Below, piece by piece: positions 56,031-64,000 of a stretch of DNA of 64,000 nucleotides. The notes under the pieces are model-generated. The model did no database searches. It was not told the origin of the DNA and saw nothing but the letters and a program-made list of their open reading frames with translations. Position 1 is the stretch's first letter, and each line of letters begins with the position of its first letter. Source of the DNA: Mesorhizobium sp. M2A.F.Ca.ET.046.03.2.1 (GTDB lineage: Bacteria > Pseudomonadota > Alphaproteobacteria > Rhizobiales > Rhizobiaceae); contig NZ_CP034449.1 of the NCBI RefSeq assembly GCF_003952425.1, forward strand, positions 1,240,001-1,304,000. The letters run 5' to 3'. Both the position numbers and the translations under genes were made by a program.

Positions 56031-56804
56031 ATGATTATAGCGCATCTGCTCGACATGGACGGGGTCCTGGTCCGGGGCGGCCAACCGATTTCTGGCTCGG
56101 TCGGCTATGTTGCCGGGCTAGTCGCCAAGGGTGAGCCCTTTCAGATCTTCACCAATAACTCGCGGTTCACGCCAGAAGATCATGCCGAGCGTCTAAGAGC
56201 GGTTGGCTTCGCCGTGCAGCCAGAGCACATCTACACATCGGCGCTCGCCACCGCGCGGTTCATGGCGCTGCAAAAGCACCGATCAACTGCCTATGTTATC
56301 GGCGACCACGGTCTGGTCGAGGCCCTGCGGCAGGCAGGCTGCCGAATAACAGAGTTTGCCCCCGAATTCGTGGTCCTCGGAGACACCACGTCGTACCACT
56401 ACGAGCAGATCGCAACTGGCGCTGAGCTTGTGGCGAAGGGCGCGCGCTTTCTCGCCACCAACCCGGATGCCACTGGCCCGACCGAGCGGGGCTCCCATCC
56501 GGCGTGCGGGGCTGTCGCGGCACTAATCGAGAAGGCCACCGGCCGTCAGCCCTATTTCGTCGGGAAGCCGAACCCGTTCATGATGCGCGACGCGCTCGAC
56601 CGGCTGGGAGTTCGAGCTGTCGATACCATCATGGTCGGGGACCGCATGGATACCGACGTGCTCGCGGGGCTGGAATCGGGCCTGAGAACAGCCCTTGTGC
56701 TTACTGGTGTGACCAAGCTGGCAGACATAGAGCGGTTTCCATTCAGACCGGACTACGTGGTCGAGTGCCTTGCCGATCTGGGCCAAATCATAGCGAACCA
56801 ATAA
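56031..56804 (+). CDS. HAD-superfamily phosphatase, NagD-like
   Basis: A 257-residue HAD phosphatase of the NagD/class IIA type, cytoplasmic, hydrolysing small phosphate esters. Motif I is LLDMDGVLVRG with nucleophile D8 and acid D10, motif II FTNNSRFTPED, motif III lysine in YFVGKPNPFMM, and motif IV MVGDRMDTDVLAG. The cap region ATNPDATGPTERGSHPACGA is typical of NagD. Substrate not known. It is the last gene of the rightward group after the P450 and aldehyde dehydrogenase. Confidence 0.86.
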   Translation: MIIAHLLDMDGVLVRGGQPISGSVGYVAGLVAKGEPFQIFTNNSRFTPEDHAERLRAVGFAVQPEHIYTSALATARFMALQKHRSTAYVIGDHGLVEALRQAGCRITEFAPEFVVLGDTTSYHYEQIATGAELVAKGARFLATNPDATGPTERGSHPACGAVAALIEKATGRQPYFVGKPNPFMMRDALDRLGVRAVDTIMVGDRMDTDVLAGLESGLRTALVLTGVTKLADIERFPFRPDYVVECLADLGQIIANQ

Positions 56805-57589
56805 GCCGAACGCACCCCTACACGAAGACCGAACGCTCCTCTACGTTCCGCATGCCGGCCGTCAACCTGGGCAATGATCGGGAGGAACAGCCGGCCCGCA
56901 TCCAGAAAAGAAGTGATAAGCGTGACAACTTAGTCGAAGTGCACCCATGTAGGGCAAGCAAGTTCATTGTGAGCTTCACTGCTTTGGTTCTGCACGTTCC
57001 AGCGATCGCACCGGAATTGATCCGGTGATTGGGTGCGCCCGTTGTCGGATCGTCGACGATGTCCGCAATGTCACACAATGCTTTCAGAGCGATTGCATCG
57101 TTCCTAACGATTTTCCCAGTTGGCACGACGATGCGTTCTCTGTGCAAGAGCACTGCGACGCGGCCGACCCGAGAAGGCACCACCTGATGATCACGCCGTT
57201 CCAACAATAGGGGCGCCGCCTCCAACGAGCGCCGATCAAACGGAAGCCATCGCGCTTTCATTCGTCTGGTTGTCCGGACATGACGAATTCGATTTCGGGC
57301 CAAAAGTGAGTGCACCCGATGACCCCCATGTTTGTGGAAGGCGAACGGGCACTTGCGTCGACGGCCGGCCAGTCGGCAAACACCCTGAAGCACTTCGGTG
57401 GAGCGCAGTTCGAGCGCGACGGGGCGGCGCTGAATGCCTTTCGACCGACCCGACCCTCGTAAGCGGCTTTGGGCGAAAGAGACCGATCAGCGCAAGGTGT
57501 TACTCGCATAATCACATAAACATCTCGTTATATGGTATTGACAAGGATCGAAGCGGCTGTGATTGTACGCATGTCATGGTTCTTCGCGC
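56805..57589. other. Gap with a degenerate sigma-54/NifA-like promoter
   Basis: At 57043-57135 the sequence is similar to the functional-looking promoter block at 51.55-51.64 kb: TGT-N10-ACG at 57043-57058, a perfect TGT-N10-ACA at 57061-57076 and TTGGCACGACGATGC at 57121-57135. Only nine bases separate GG and GC, one fewer than RpoN needs. No gene follows closely. A possible -35 TTGACA at 57538 may belong to the metE leader. Confidence 0.55.
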
Positions 57590-57750
57590 GGCACTGCCGT
57601 AGCGGAGCTAAGAGGGAAGCCGGTGCGATGCCGGCGCTGCCCCCGCAACTGTTAGCGGCGAGCCAAGCCCATTGATGTCACTGAGGCGAACGGCCTCGGG
57701 AAGACGGGCGGAGGCTTTGACCCGCGAGCCAGGAGACCTGCCACGACGAA
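57590..57750 (+). promoter_or_regulatory. Cobalamin (adenosylcobalamin-type) riboswitch in the metE leader
   Basis: The core elements are present in order: GGGAAGCCGGTG, GCTGCCCCCGCAACTGT, GACGGGCGGAGGCTTTGACC and the B12 box GAGCCAGGAGACCTGCCACG at 57726. Binding of cobalamin would lower expression of metE, whose product replaces the B12-dependent methionine synthase. The start codon lies about 100 bases after the B12 box, allowing control by termination or by masking the ribosome site. Confidence 0.93.
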
Positions 57751-57849
57751 CAACGTCCACGGGCGGGGTGTCTGGTGGTCGCGGTAGCTCGGCTTCGTGC
57801 CGCCTATTCGCGGGTTCCTTGTCCCCCGCCCCAACCATCGGGGTATGGC

Positions 57850-60204
57850 ATGACTGTCTCTCAACGAATTCCTGTAGCAACGCTCGGCGTGCCGCGTATC
57901 GGTCGACGGCGGGAACTGAAATTCGCGCTTGAAAACTACTGGTCCGGAAAATCTCGCGCTGCCGATCTGCTCGCGACGGCGAAGACGCTGCGTGCCGCTA
58001 GCTGGAGGGAGCAGCACGATCGCGGCGTGTCGAAAATCCCGTCCAACGATTTCTCGCTTTATGACCACGTGCTCGACACAGTCGCCATGGTCGGCGCCGT
58101 TCCGGCACGATACGCCTGGACTGACGGCGAGGTCCCACTCGATATCTATTTCGCCATGGCGCGCGGCAATCAAGGTCAGGCCGCGGATTGTGGACCTGCC
58201 GGTGACGAGCCTGCGGCCAATGGGCAGGGCCTTGCCGCGATGGAAATGACCAAATGGTTCGACACCAACTACCACTACATTGTGCCGGAACTCAGGGACG
58301 ATCAGAGCTTTGCCCTCTCGTCGGCGAAACCGGTCGATCATTTCCTCGAGGCCAAGGCGCTCGGCATCCACACTCGCCCGGTCCTGCTTGGACCGGTTAC
58401 CTTTCTCAAGTTGGCGAAGTCACCTGAGGAAGGTTTCAACCCTATCGCGCTCCTGCCACGGCTGCTGCCCGTCTACGAGGAACTCCTGCAGAGGCTAAAG
58501 CTCGCGGGAGCCGATTGGGTGCAGATCGATGAGCCGGCGCTCGTGCTCGATCTGATTCCCAACGAACGGGATGCGCTCCAATTCGCCTACTCCCGGCTGT
58601 CGAAAGCAGCACCCGAGTTGAAGATCATGGTCGCTACCTATTTCGGATCGCTGGGAGACAATCTCGAGACCGCAATTTCTCTGCCCGTGGCGGGACTGCA
58701 CGTGGATCTCGTGCGCGCTCCAGAGCAGTTGGAGGCCGTCGGCCGGCTCGCGCAGAAGGAACTTGTGCTCTCGCTCGGGCTGATCGACGGCCGCAACGTC
58801 TGGCGCGCGAACCTGCCTGCGATATTTGACCGTATCAAGCCGATCGTCGCCGGTTGGCCGCTGGAGCGGGTGGAGATTGCCCCGTCCTGCTCGATGCTGC
58901 ATGTGCCGATCGACCTGGACTTGGAGACGGCACTCGATGCGGATGTGAGGTCGTGGCTCGCCTTCGCAGCGCAAAAGACCGACGAGCTGGTCGTGCTCGC
59001 CCGTGCCCTGGCCGAAGGCCGGGACGCAGTGGCCGCCGAACTGGAGGCGTCGGCTGAGGCTGCCGCCGTTCGCGCGACATCCGCCAAGGTGCATGATCCG
59101 CTCGTCGAAGGCCGGGTCGCCAGGATCAAGGTCGGCATGACGCGCCGGAAGAGCGCATTTGCCGGCCGCTCCAAGCTTCAGGCCGACGTGTTTGGCTTGC
59201 CCCCCTTCCCCACCACGACGATCGGCTCCTTCCCGCAAACAGCCGAGATTCGCAAGGCGCGGGCAGCTCATGCCAAAGGCCAGCTGAGTTACGTCGACTA
59301 TGAAGCGTTCCTGAAGAAAGAGATAAAAGCCGCCGTTCGCTGGCAAGAAGAGATCGGACTCGACGTGCTGGTCCACGGCGAATTCGAGCGCAACGACATG
59401 GTGCAATATTTCGCCGAGCAGCTCTGCGGCTTCGCCTTCACGCAACACGGGTGGGTGCAAAGCTATGGCTCGCGCTTTGTGCGACCCCCGATCATCATTG
59501 GAGATGTGTCGCGACAAAATCCGATGACACTACATTGGTGGCGATATGCCCAGTCGCTAACGCTGAAGCCGGTGAAAGGCATGCTTACCGGTCCCGTGAC
59601 GATCCTCAATTGGTCCTTCGTCCGAGACGACCTTCCGCGCTCAGCCGTCTGCCGTCAGGTCGCGCTCGCCATTCGCGATGAAGTGAGCGACCTTGAAAAG
59701 GCCGGCGCTAAGATGATCCAGATCGACGAAGCCGCACTGCGCGAGGGCTTGCCGCTGCGCCAGGCCGACTGGGAGGCCTATCTCGACTGGGCCGTCGAAT
59801 GCTTCCGGCTGGCTTCAACGGCCGTCGAGGATGCGACCCAGATCCACACCCATATGTGCTACTCCGAGTTCGGCGACATCGTGGACGCTATCGCCGCAAT
59901 GGATGCGGATGTGATCTCCATTGAAGCCTCGCGCTCGCAGATGGAACTGCTCGATACGCTTCGAACCTTCAAGTATCCGAACGATATCGGACCTGGCGTC
60001 TATGACATTCACTCGCCGCGGGTCCCGGAAGTGGGCGAGATTTCCAACCTCATCATGCTTGCGCGCGATCGATTGTTGGATGACCAACTGTGGGTGAATC
60101 CCGACTGCGGCCTCAAAACGCGCAGATGGGAGGAGGTCCGCTCTGCCCTGGTGAACATGGTGGCTGCGGCACGCGCAATTCGGGAAAAAGCGCAAACGGC
60201 GTAG
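57850..60204 (+). CDS. metE: MetE, cobalamin-independent methionine synthase
   Basis: A 784-residue enzyme that transfers methyl from 5-methyltetrahydropteroyltriglutamate to homocysteine, forming methionine in the cytosol. Both halves are present: the N-terminal Meth_synt_1 domain (VATLGVPRIGRRRELKFALE) and the C-terminal catalytic domain (FPTTTIGSFPQTAEIRKAR). The zinc ligands appear as His and Cys in IHTHMCYSEFGDI, Glu in ISIEASRSQME and Cys in NPDCGLKTRRWEEV. The ATG at 57850 is chosen by alignment with MetE starts; the open frame extends upstream into the riboswitch. Regulation is by the B12 riboswitch. Confidence 0.95.
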   Translation: MTVSQRIPVATLGVPRIGRRRELKFALENYWSGKSRAADLLATAKTLRAASWREQHDRGVSKIPSNDFSLYDHVLDTVAMVGAVPARYAWTDGEVPLDIYFAMARGNQGQAADCGPAGDEPAANGQGLAAMEMTKWFDTNYHYIVPELRDDQSFALSSAKPVDHFLEAKALGIHTRPVLLGPVTFLKLAKSPEEGFNPIALLPRLLPVYEELLQRLKLAGADWVQIDEPALVLDLIPNERDALQFAYSRLSKAAPELKIMVATYFGSLGDNLETAISLPVAGLHVDLVRAPEQLEAVGRLAQKELVLSLGLIDGRNVWRANLPAIFDRIKPIVAGWPLERVEIAPSCSMLHVPIDLDLETALDADVRSWLAFAAQKTDELVVLARALAEGRDAVAAELEASAEAAAVRATSAKVHDPLVEGRVARIKVGMTRRKSAFAGRSKLQADVFGLPPFPTTTIGSFPQTAEIRKARAAHAKGQLSYVDYEAFLKKEIKAAVRWQEEIGLDVLVHGEFERNDMVQYFAEQLCGFAFTQHGWVQSYGSRFVRPPIIIGDVSRQNPMTLHWWRYAQSLTLKPVKGMLTGPVTILNWSFVRDDLPRSAVCRQVALAIRDEVSDLEKAGAKMIQIDEAALREGLPLRQADWEAYLDWAVECFRLASTAVEDATQIHTHMCYSEFGDIVDAIAAMDADVISIEASRSQMELLDTLRTFKYPNDIGPGVYDIHSPRVPEVGEISNLIMLARDRLLDDQLWVNPDCGLKTRRWEEVRSALVNMVAAARAIREKAQTA

Positions 60205-60932
60205 GACTCGGTGACACTTGCCGGCGGTGAGCGGCGACGCTGCACCCCGGGCGAAGTAGGTTGAGGAGGCTATCCGGCTCACCCAAAGAAATCGACCTGC
60301 CGCCGACCGAAGCGCCTCCGTAAGCTTGGTCTGGTCGGGCCTTGTTATGGCGCGGCCACGCCAGCTGTTCCGAAGGCGGGCGTTGGCGGGCGATCGAAGC
60401 AGGCCGGCCCTCAAATGAGCCGGCCAGAGATCAGACGGCTGACCCCCAGCGGTTTCGGACTACTCCGGATTTAAGCTAGTCCAATATCACTATCATCTTT
60501 CCGATGCGATCGCCGAAACCTCCGTTCCGACATCGGCGACCATCGGGAGAGGCATCGGCGATCACGCGGGGCCGGTCCAAGGGTGTTCCGGGAAACCGGA
60601 TGCAGGGCTAATCTGGGGGGAGGTTCAAACGGCACTTCTGTTGACTATCGTGACAGTATCGACGCTCCGCCATCTGCAGTCGGCCAACTCTCGCTCAATG
60701 GCCCGTCTGCCTCTGTCTCCAATTACGATCGCCGCGCAGGCGAAGCCGAACGACCGCAGCTTGGCTGGCGGACCCCTTGTGTTTTGATGTTGGAAGATCC
60801 CACGCGCGACCAGGAAAGCCATTGCGGAAGTAACGGGGTTGGCTTGCTCCTGGCGGATGCCGGCAGGGATGTTCGGACCGTGGCCAACAGCGATGCGCAG
60901 AGGGCCGAAATTCATGAGCGGCGTCATAAATC
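60205..60932. other. Region after metE without a recognised gene
   Basis: About 730 bases with no family match on either strand. Confidence 0.35.
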
Positions 60933-61181
60933 TCAATCGTTGCGCAGAATGCGTGCTTCGAGCGCGGCTGCGACGAAAGCTCGTCGAGCGGCTGGCGCAT
61001 GGGTCTTACCGCGTAACACCTGCAGACAGACGTCCATCGCTATTCTGCGTTTATCGGTCTCATTATGCAGATCCCGCAGCAAGATAGCGGCCGCGTCGTT
61101 GACGTCCACCACGATGCGCTCTGAGCTGCGGCGGCTGACCTGAACAACGACTGGCCTCTCAAATCTGATCAACCCGGTCAT
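60933..61181 (-). CDS. DUF982 family protein
   Basis: An 82-residue protein of the DUF982 type (RFERPVVVQVSRRSSERIVV, then DAAAILLRDLHN and AARRAFVAAALEARIL). The family is abundant in rhizobia, often on symbiotic replicons, with no known function. ATG 61181 is chosen as start from the family pattern. A second DUF982 gene lies about 270 bases upstream on the same strand. Confidence 0.7.
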   Translation of the reverse strand: MTGLIRFERPVVVQVSRRSSERIVVDVNDAAAILLRDLHNETDKRRIAMDVCLQVLRGKTHAPAARRAFVAAALEARILRND

Positions 61182-61446
61182 CCCCCCTCCTCCACAGCCA
61201 CTATGCGGCAAACTGCCCCGGTCGTATTTCTTTACTCAGTCGAACGCGACCGATGCACCTGCACCACTGAGGCTGGCCATTCACGACCAAGCGATCGCCA
61301 TGAGCTGCGTCTGGCCATAGTCAGGTTGCGTGCGATCTGCACTTTTGTAGTCGGCGGTGAGGAACTGCTTCTCATTCGCGCGGTCTAGCCGTGAAACTCG
61401 GACAATAGTGCACTGTTTGACGCGCCTTGCCAGACGTCGTCGAGGT

Positions 61447-61749
61447 CTACACCTGCACTTTTCCACTGCCCGATCTGCAGGCAGCAATCCACTTCATCGC
61501 CGAGGTTGGATCTTCCAATATGTCGACCCGTTTCGCAAAGCCGAAAAAGGCATTGCGAGCCGTACTTACCGGCTTGCGCCCATCGTATGCATCGTAGCAT
61601 GCCCTCAGGGCGATCTCGTGGATCATGTCTCTGCGATCTTCAGGCCATTCATTGAGAAAATCGATGGCATCCGCAAGGCCGGCAATCTCTTGGATGATGT
61701 GCGTTGCGCGCTTCACGAAAAGGGGGTTGCTGAAAGCCTTAGCGTTCAT
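61447..61749 (-). CDS. DUF982 family protein
   Basis: A 100-residue DUF982 protein (NPLFVKRATHIIQEIAGLAD, AIDFLNEWPEDRRDMIHEIA, ARNAFFGFAKRVDILED). ATG 61749 has GGAGAAACGA just upstream and fits the family length; the open frame extends further. Function unknown. It differs clearly from the neighbouring DUF982 protein, so the two are not a recent duplication. Confidence 0.78.
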   Translation of the reverse strand: MNAKAFSNPLFVKRATHIIQEIAGLADAIDFLNEWPEDRRDMIHEIALRACYDAYDGRKPVSTARNAFFGFAKRVDILEDPTSAMKWIAACRSGSGKVQV

Positions 61750-61990
61750 TCGTTTCTCCGAACTATCCGAATAAATTTGGGTGAAGAGGCGCCGCATCGA
61801 CGCGGCACAACCATGGCACAGCGGTGTTGTCAGGACGATGACGGTTGAAGAGTTATCCTGCGACTGCGGCCGGGTGTGTAGCGATCCGCGAACAGATCGT
61901 GCAATGGCTTGGTTGCCATCAAAGGCGGCCGTCACTATTAAGCTATGAATTGATTCCCCACGCCTAGTCTAAGTCCGCAGGAGCGTTTTC

Positions 61991-62452
61991 ATGACCGAAG
62001 AAACTGAGACAGCTGATAACCTTATCGAACTCACCGCCCATGTCATCTCAGCCTATGTTTCGAACAATCCTGTTCCCGTCAGTGAACTGCCTGGGCTTAT
62101 CGGCCTGATCCACATCGCATTGAAAGCCACTGCCGGTGGTGCAGCACCAGAAAAGTCGGAACCTCTCAACCCTGCCGTACCGATCAGAAAATCGGTTACA
62201 CCCGATTACATTGTCAGCCTTGAGGACGGTAAGAAGTTCAAGTCGCTTAAGCGTCACCTGGCTACCCACCATGGCCTTACGCCCGACGAATATCGCGCGA
62301 AATGGGGGCTGCCGGCGGACTATCCCATGGTGGCGCCAAACTACGCTGCGGCCCGCTCGGCATTGGCCAAGACCATGGGTCTGGGCCGCAAGCCGAAGGA
62401 ACCGGAAACGTCGGCACCTGCCAAGCGTGCCCGCAAGAATGGCGCAGCCTGA
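61991..62452 (+). CDS. MucR/Ros-family transcriptional regulator lacking a zinc-ligand cysteine
   Basis: A 153-residue MucR/Ros regulator, a DNA-binding protein that in rhizobia controls exopolysaccharide, motility and symbiotic genes at AT-rich sites. The C-terminal domain reads [20 protein letters not shown], then [20 protein letters not shown]. The first Cys of the Ros zinc finger is Ser and the second ligand position is Asp, while the histidines remain. Mesorhizobium loti has similar Ros-like 'Ml' proteins that fold without zinc, so it may still function. AGGAGCG precedes the ATG. A small RNA gene follows on the same strand. Confidence 0.88.
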   Translation: MTEETETADNLIELTAHVISAYVSNNPVPVSELPGLIGLIHIALKATAGGAAPEKSEPLNPAVPIRKSVTPDYIVSLEDGKKFKSLKRHLATHHGLTPDEYRAKWGLPADYPMVAPNYAAARSALAKTMGLGRKPKEPETSAPAKRARKNGAA

Positions 62453-62551
62453 CTGCACTTTTAACGATCGACCAAGCCGATGCGGCATGATTTCGCACCT
62501 GCGAGAGATGATTTGTGCATTGCAATATCGGCGGCTATCGGTATGATCATG

Positions 62552-62666
62552 TTGTCGGCCATCTACTCCTCCCAGATGTGGTGCCGACGCTGAATGGGGC
62601 GCACCTCCTCCCGTGTCTCATTCGAAATCGAGCCCGCTGCCACCTCCTCCCGGCAGCGGGCTTTTT
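62552..62666 (+). ncRNA. Anti-Shine-Dalgarno small RNA (NfeR1/alpha-r14 'cuckoo'-like)
   Basis: Three stem-loops in a row each display CTCCTCCC in the loop. First, GTCGGC and CATCT at 62554-62564 pair with AGATG and GCCGAC at 62574-62588. Second, GAATG at 62592 pairs with CATTC at 62619 around CCTCCTCCC. Third, AGCCCGCTGCC pairs with GGCAGCGGGCT (62631-62662) followed by TTTTC, a full Rho-independent terminator. This is the layout of the alphaproteobacterial NfeR1/alpha-r14 sRNAs, whose loops bind ribosome binding sites of transporter mRNAs. The 5' end is approximate. Confidence 0.82.
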
Positions 62667-62699
62667 CTTTGTCTAAGACGCGATTTCGGTCTTCGACCA

Positions 62700-63294
62700 A
62701 CGCATGGGTCTAGCGAGCGGATGCTCCGACCCTCCGGGCCTTTCTTGCCCTGCCCGCATTGGACAAACACCTTCTGACCCTCCATCAGCGTGCTCAGTCC
62801 TGAGCGGGTCAGCCCGGTGGCATGAACGAAGATATCCTTCTCACGGTTTTCAGGAGCAAGGAAGCCGAAGCCCTTTTTGCGGATTGTACCACTTTACCGT
62901 GCCCTCGCTCTCCAATTGGGCACTCGTCCGGCGGCGGGCTCTCCAGCGCTACGCGTACGTAGCTGAGTTTCGCGGTCTGATTACCGACCTCCAGCACTTG
63001 AGAGACGGTGACCTCTTGGACCTTCTCCCAGTGTGGCCTTGAGACGCGTTTCTTCGGAAACACCGGGCTTCCCGGCCGCCTGCAGCACGCGGATGTGTCT
63101 CTATGCCCTCGGGCAATTTGACAAAGCCAAAACCCTCGCCGGTGCTGAACAAGATCACGTCGGCGTCGACAGCTGGTGTGGTTACGGTGGCGAACGCAGA
63201 AATAGCTTGGCTCGGAAGACCGTTCCGCAAAAGAAACCGTGTCATCGTCATAGCGATGCCGGCTTGGCTCACGACGGTGCTTATGTTTGCTCAT
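62700..63294 (-). pseudogene. Frameshifted two-domain cold-shock protein (CspA family)
   Basis: Minus-strand pieces match a double cold-shock-domain protein common in Mesorhizobium: GEGFGFVKLPEGIE from the first domain, EKVQEVTVSQVLEVG from its end, then GFGFLAPENREKDIFVHATG and GLSTLMEGQKVFVQCGQGKK from the second. They lie in different frames; for example one extra A in the CAAAAAGGGC run near 62875 breaks the KWYNPQKGFGF motif. At least two or three shifts are needed to restore it. Confidence 0.7.
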
Positions 63295-63658
63295 GATCGT
63301 CCGAGTGGCTTGAACAGCGCACTGCGCTCCCGGCAAGATAATCTCAATCGGGCGATACGTTCATTTCAATTCACGAGTCGGCCGCTTACCCGCTGTATCG
63401 CACGGCCGACCTGTTGACACACGAGGTCGACCATCGCGGGTGAGCAAGATATGCAACGGGTCGAGCTACTGATCCGAACGCTTCCCCATATCGCACGGCA
63501 GAAGGTTCGCACTGGAGGGCGATACTCACCCTTTTCCATCGTGGCATGCCCCCGCGGCTGCTTCTCACGGGGATGCGCATCCGACATTTCGATTAAAGCG
63601 CACCGCTCCGCACGGTCCGCAGGAGGGGAGACGGGCAGCCCGTCGTTGAACCGCCCGG
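63295..63658. other. Gap before the kinase gene, nothing recognised
   Basis: About 360 bases without a family match on either strand. Confidence 0.35.
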
Positions 63659-64000
63659 CTAGATCGACCCGGCTTGCTCGGCTTCCTGACGCAAACTCTG
63701 GCGCGGGCGAGGACCGATCTGCTGGATCACCAGCCCGGCGGCCAGCGAGCCGAGGTCGCCGCAATCCTTGAGGCTGCGCCCGGTCGTGTAGCCGTAAAGG
63801 AAGCCGGCGGCATAGTAATCGCCGGCGCCGGTCGTATCGACCAGTTCCTTGATCTTCGTCGCCTCGATGATGACGGTCTCGTCGCCGCGCACGATGACCG
63901 AGCCTTTCTCGGAACGGGTGACGGCAGCTATTTTGCAATCCTTGCGGATGGCGTCGAGCGCCTCCTCGAAGGAAGCGGTCTGGTAGAGCGACTTGATCTC
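63659..64000 (-). CDS. PfkB-family kinase, adenosine kinase-like (3' end, runs off the window)
   Basis: The last 113 codons of a PfkB/ribokinase-family kinase. The C-terminal signature is ELVDTTGAGDYYAAGFLYGY, where the Asp of GAGD is the catalytic base and the Gly-rich turn forms the anion hole; AAVTRSEKGSVIVRG precedes it. The tail is typical of the adenosine kinase-like enzymes found on Mesorhizobium chromosomes, about 330 residues in full. The N-terminal two thirds lie outside the window. It may mark a return to core genome, but this cannot be shown here. Confidence 0.85.
   Translation of the reverse strand, partial: EIKSLYQTASFEEALDAIRKDCKIAAVTRSEKGSVIVRGDETVIIEATKIKELVDTTGAGDYYAAGFLYGYTTGRSLKDCGDLGSLAAGLVIQQIGPRPRQSLRQEAEQAGSI

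Noticed and set aside
57258..57515. 85-codon frame near the degenerate NifA promoter
   Set aside because: No similarity or start signal; probably relic DNA.
1..64000. CRISPR arrays, tRNA or rRNA genes and an integration site
   Set aside because: No regularly spaced repeats, cloverleaf-like sequences or tRNA-end duplications were seen on reading through the window.

Overview
The window reads as part of a rhizobial symbiosis island (symbiosis integrative and conjugative element), most likely from a Mesorhizobium. The grounds are a split nod gene set (nodA, nodC, nodI, nodJ and nolO on one strand, nodB apart behind its own nod box), noeK-noeJ, nodU, a NifA/sigma-54 type promoter, and an rdfS-traF-lytic transglycosylase-rlxS conjugation module of the kind carried by Mesorhizobium symbiosis ICEs. 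No nif or fix structural genes, tRNA genes or CRISPR arrays were found.

Layout. 1-1069: start of nodU with its nod box. 1.2-3.2 kb: an AraC regulator and a threonine-aldolase-like enzyme. 3.4-6.8 kb: a two-subunit molybdenum hydroxylase. 6.8-10.1 kb: mostly non-coding, with an IS110-type transposase. 10.1-18.1 kb: conjugation module (ArdC-like antirestriction, DUF2958, a frameshifted ParB, DUF736, a probable RdfS excisionase, TraF, a lytic transglycosylase and an RlxS-type relaxase). 18.2-21.1 kb: a compact operon for a bacterial ubiquitin-like conjugation system (Ubl, E2-like, JAMM protease, E1-like). 22.1-27.7 kb: a RES/Xre toxin-antitoxin remnant and an unrecognised set of envelope and secreted proteins (coiled-coil membrane protein, PAN-type protein, nuclease, excalibur lipoprotein). 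28.6-39.8 kb: the nod region, where nodC is interrupted by an IS630-type element. 40.4-46.8 kb: an FAD hydroxylase, a phytanoyl-CoA dioxygenase-like protein and noeK-noeJ. 46.9-51 kb: transposase relics, two small hypothetical genes and a decayed type II Thoeris defence pair. 51.5-56.8 kb: an OmpW-like protein, a cytochrome P450, an aldehyde dehydrogenase and a HAD phosphatase, the first behind a sigma-54 promoter. 57-64 kb: a cobalamin riboswitch with metE, two DUF982 proteins, a MucR/Ros homologue, an anti-Shine-Dalgarno small RNA, a broken cold-shock gene and the end of a PfkB kinase gene.

How the parts work together. Four nod boxes (nodU, nodB, nodA, noeK) point to flavonoid/NodD control. 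The enzymes would build and carbamoylate the lipochitooligosaccharide Nod factor (NodA, B, C, U, NolO), supply GDP-mannose (NoeK, NoeJ) and export it (NodI, NodJ). As assembled, nodC is broken, so this copy of the pathway should not work unless nodC is duplicated elsewhere or the insertion is present in only part of the population. Two nod boxes carry the first codons of nodD on their other side, a trace of how nod boxes were copied. Several genes are decayed (parB, RES/Xre, Thoeris, a NYN gene, a cold-shock gene), as expected in a recombination-prone accessory region.

All calls come from reading the sequence by eye against remembered family features; no search was run.
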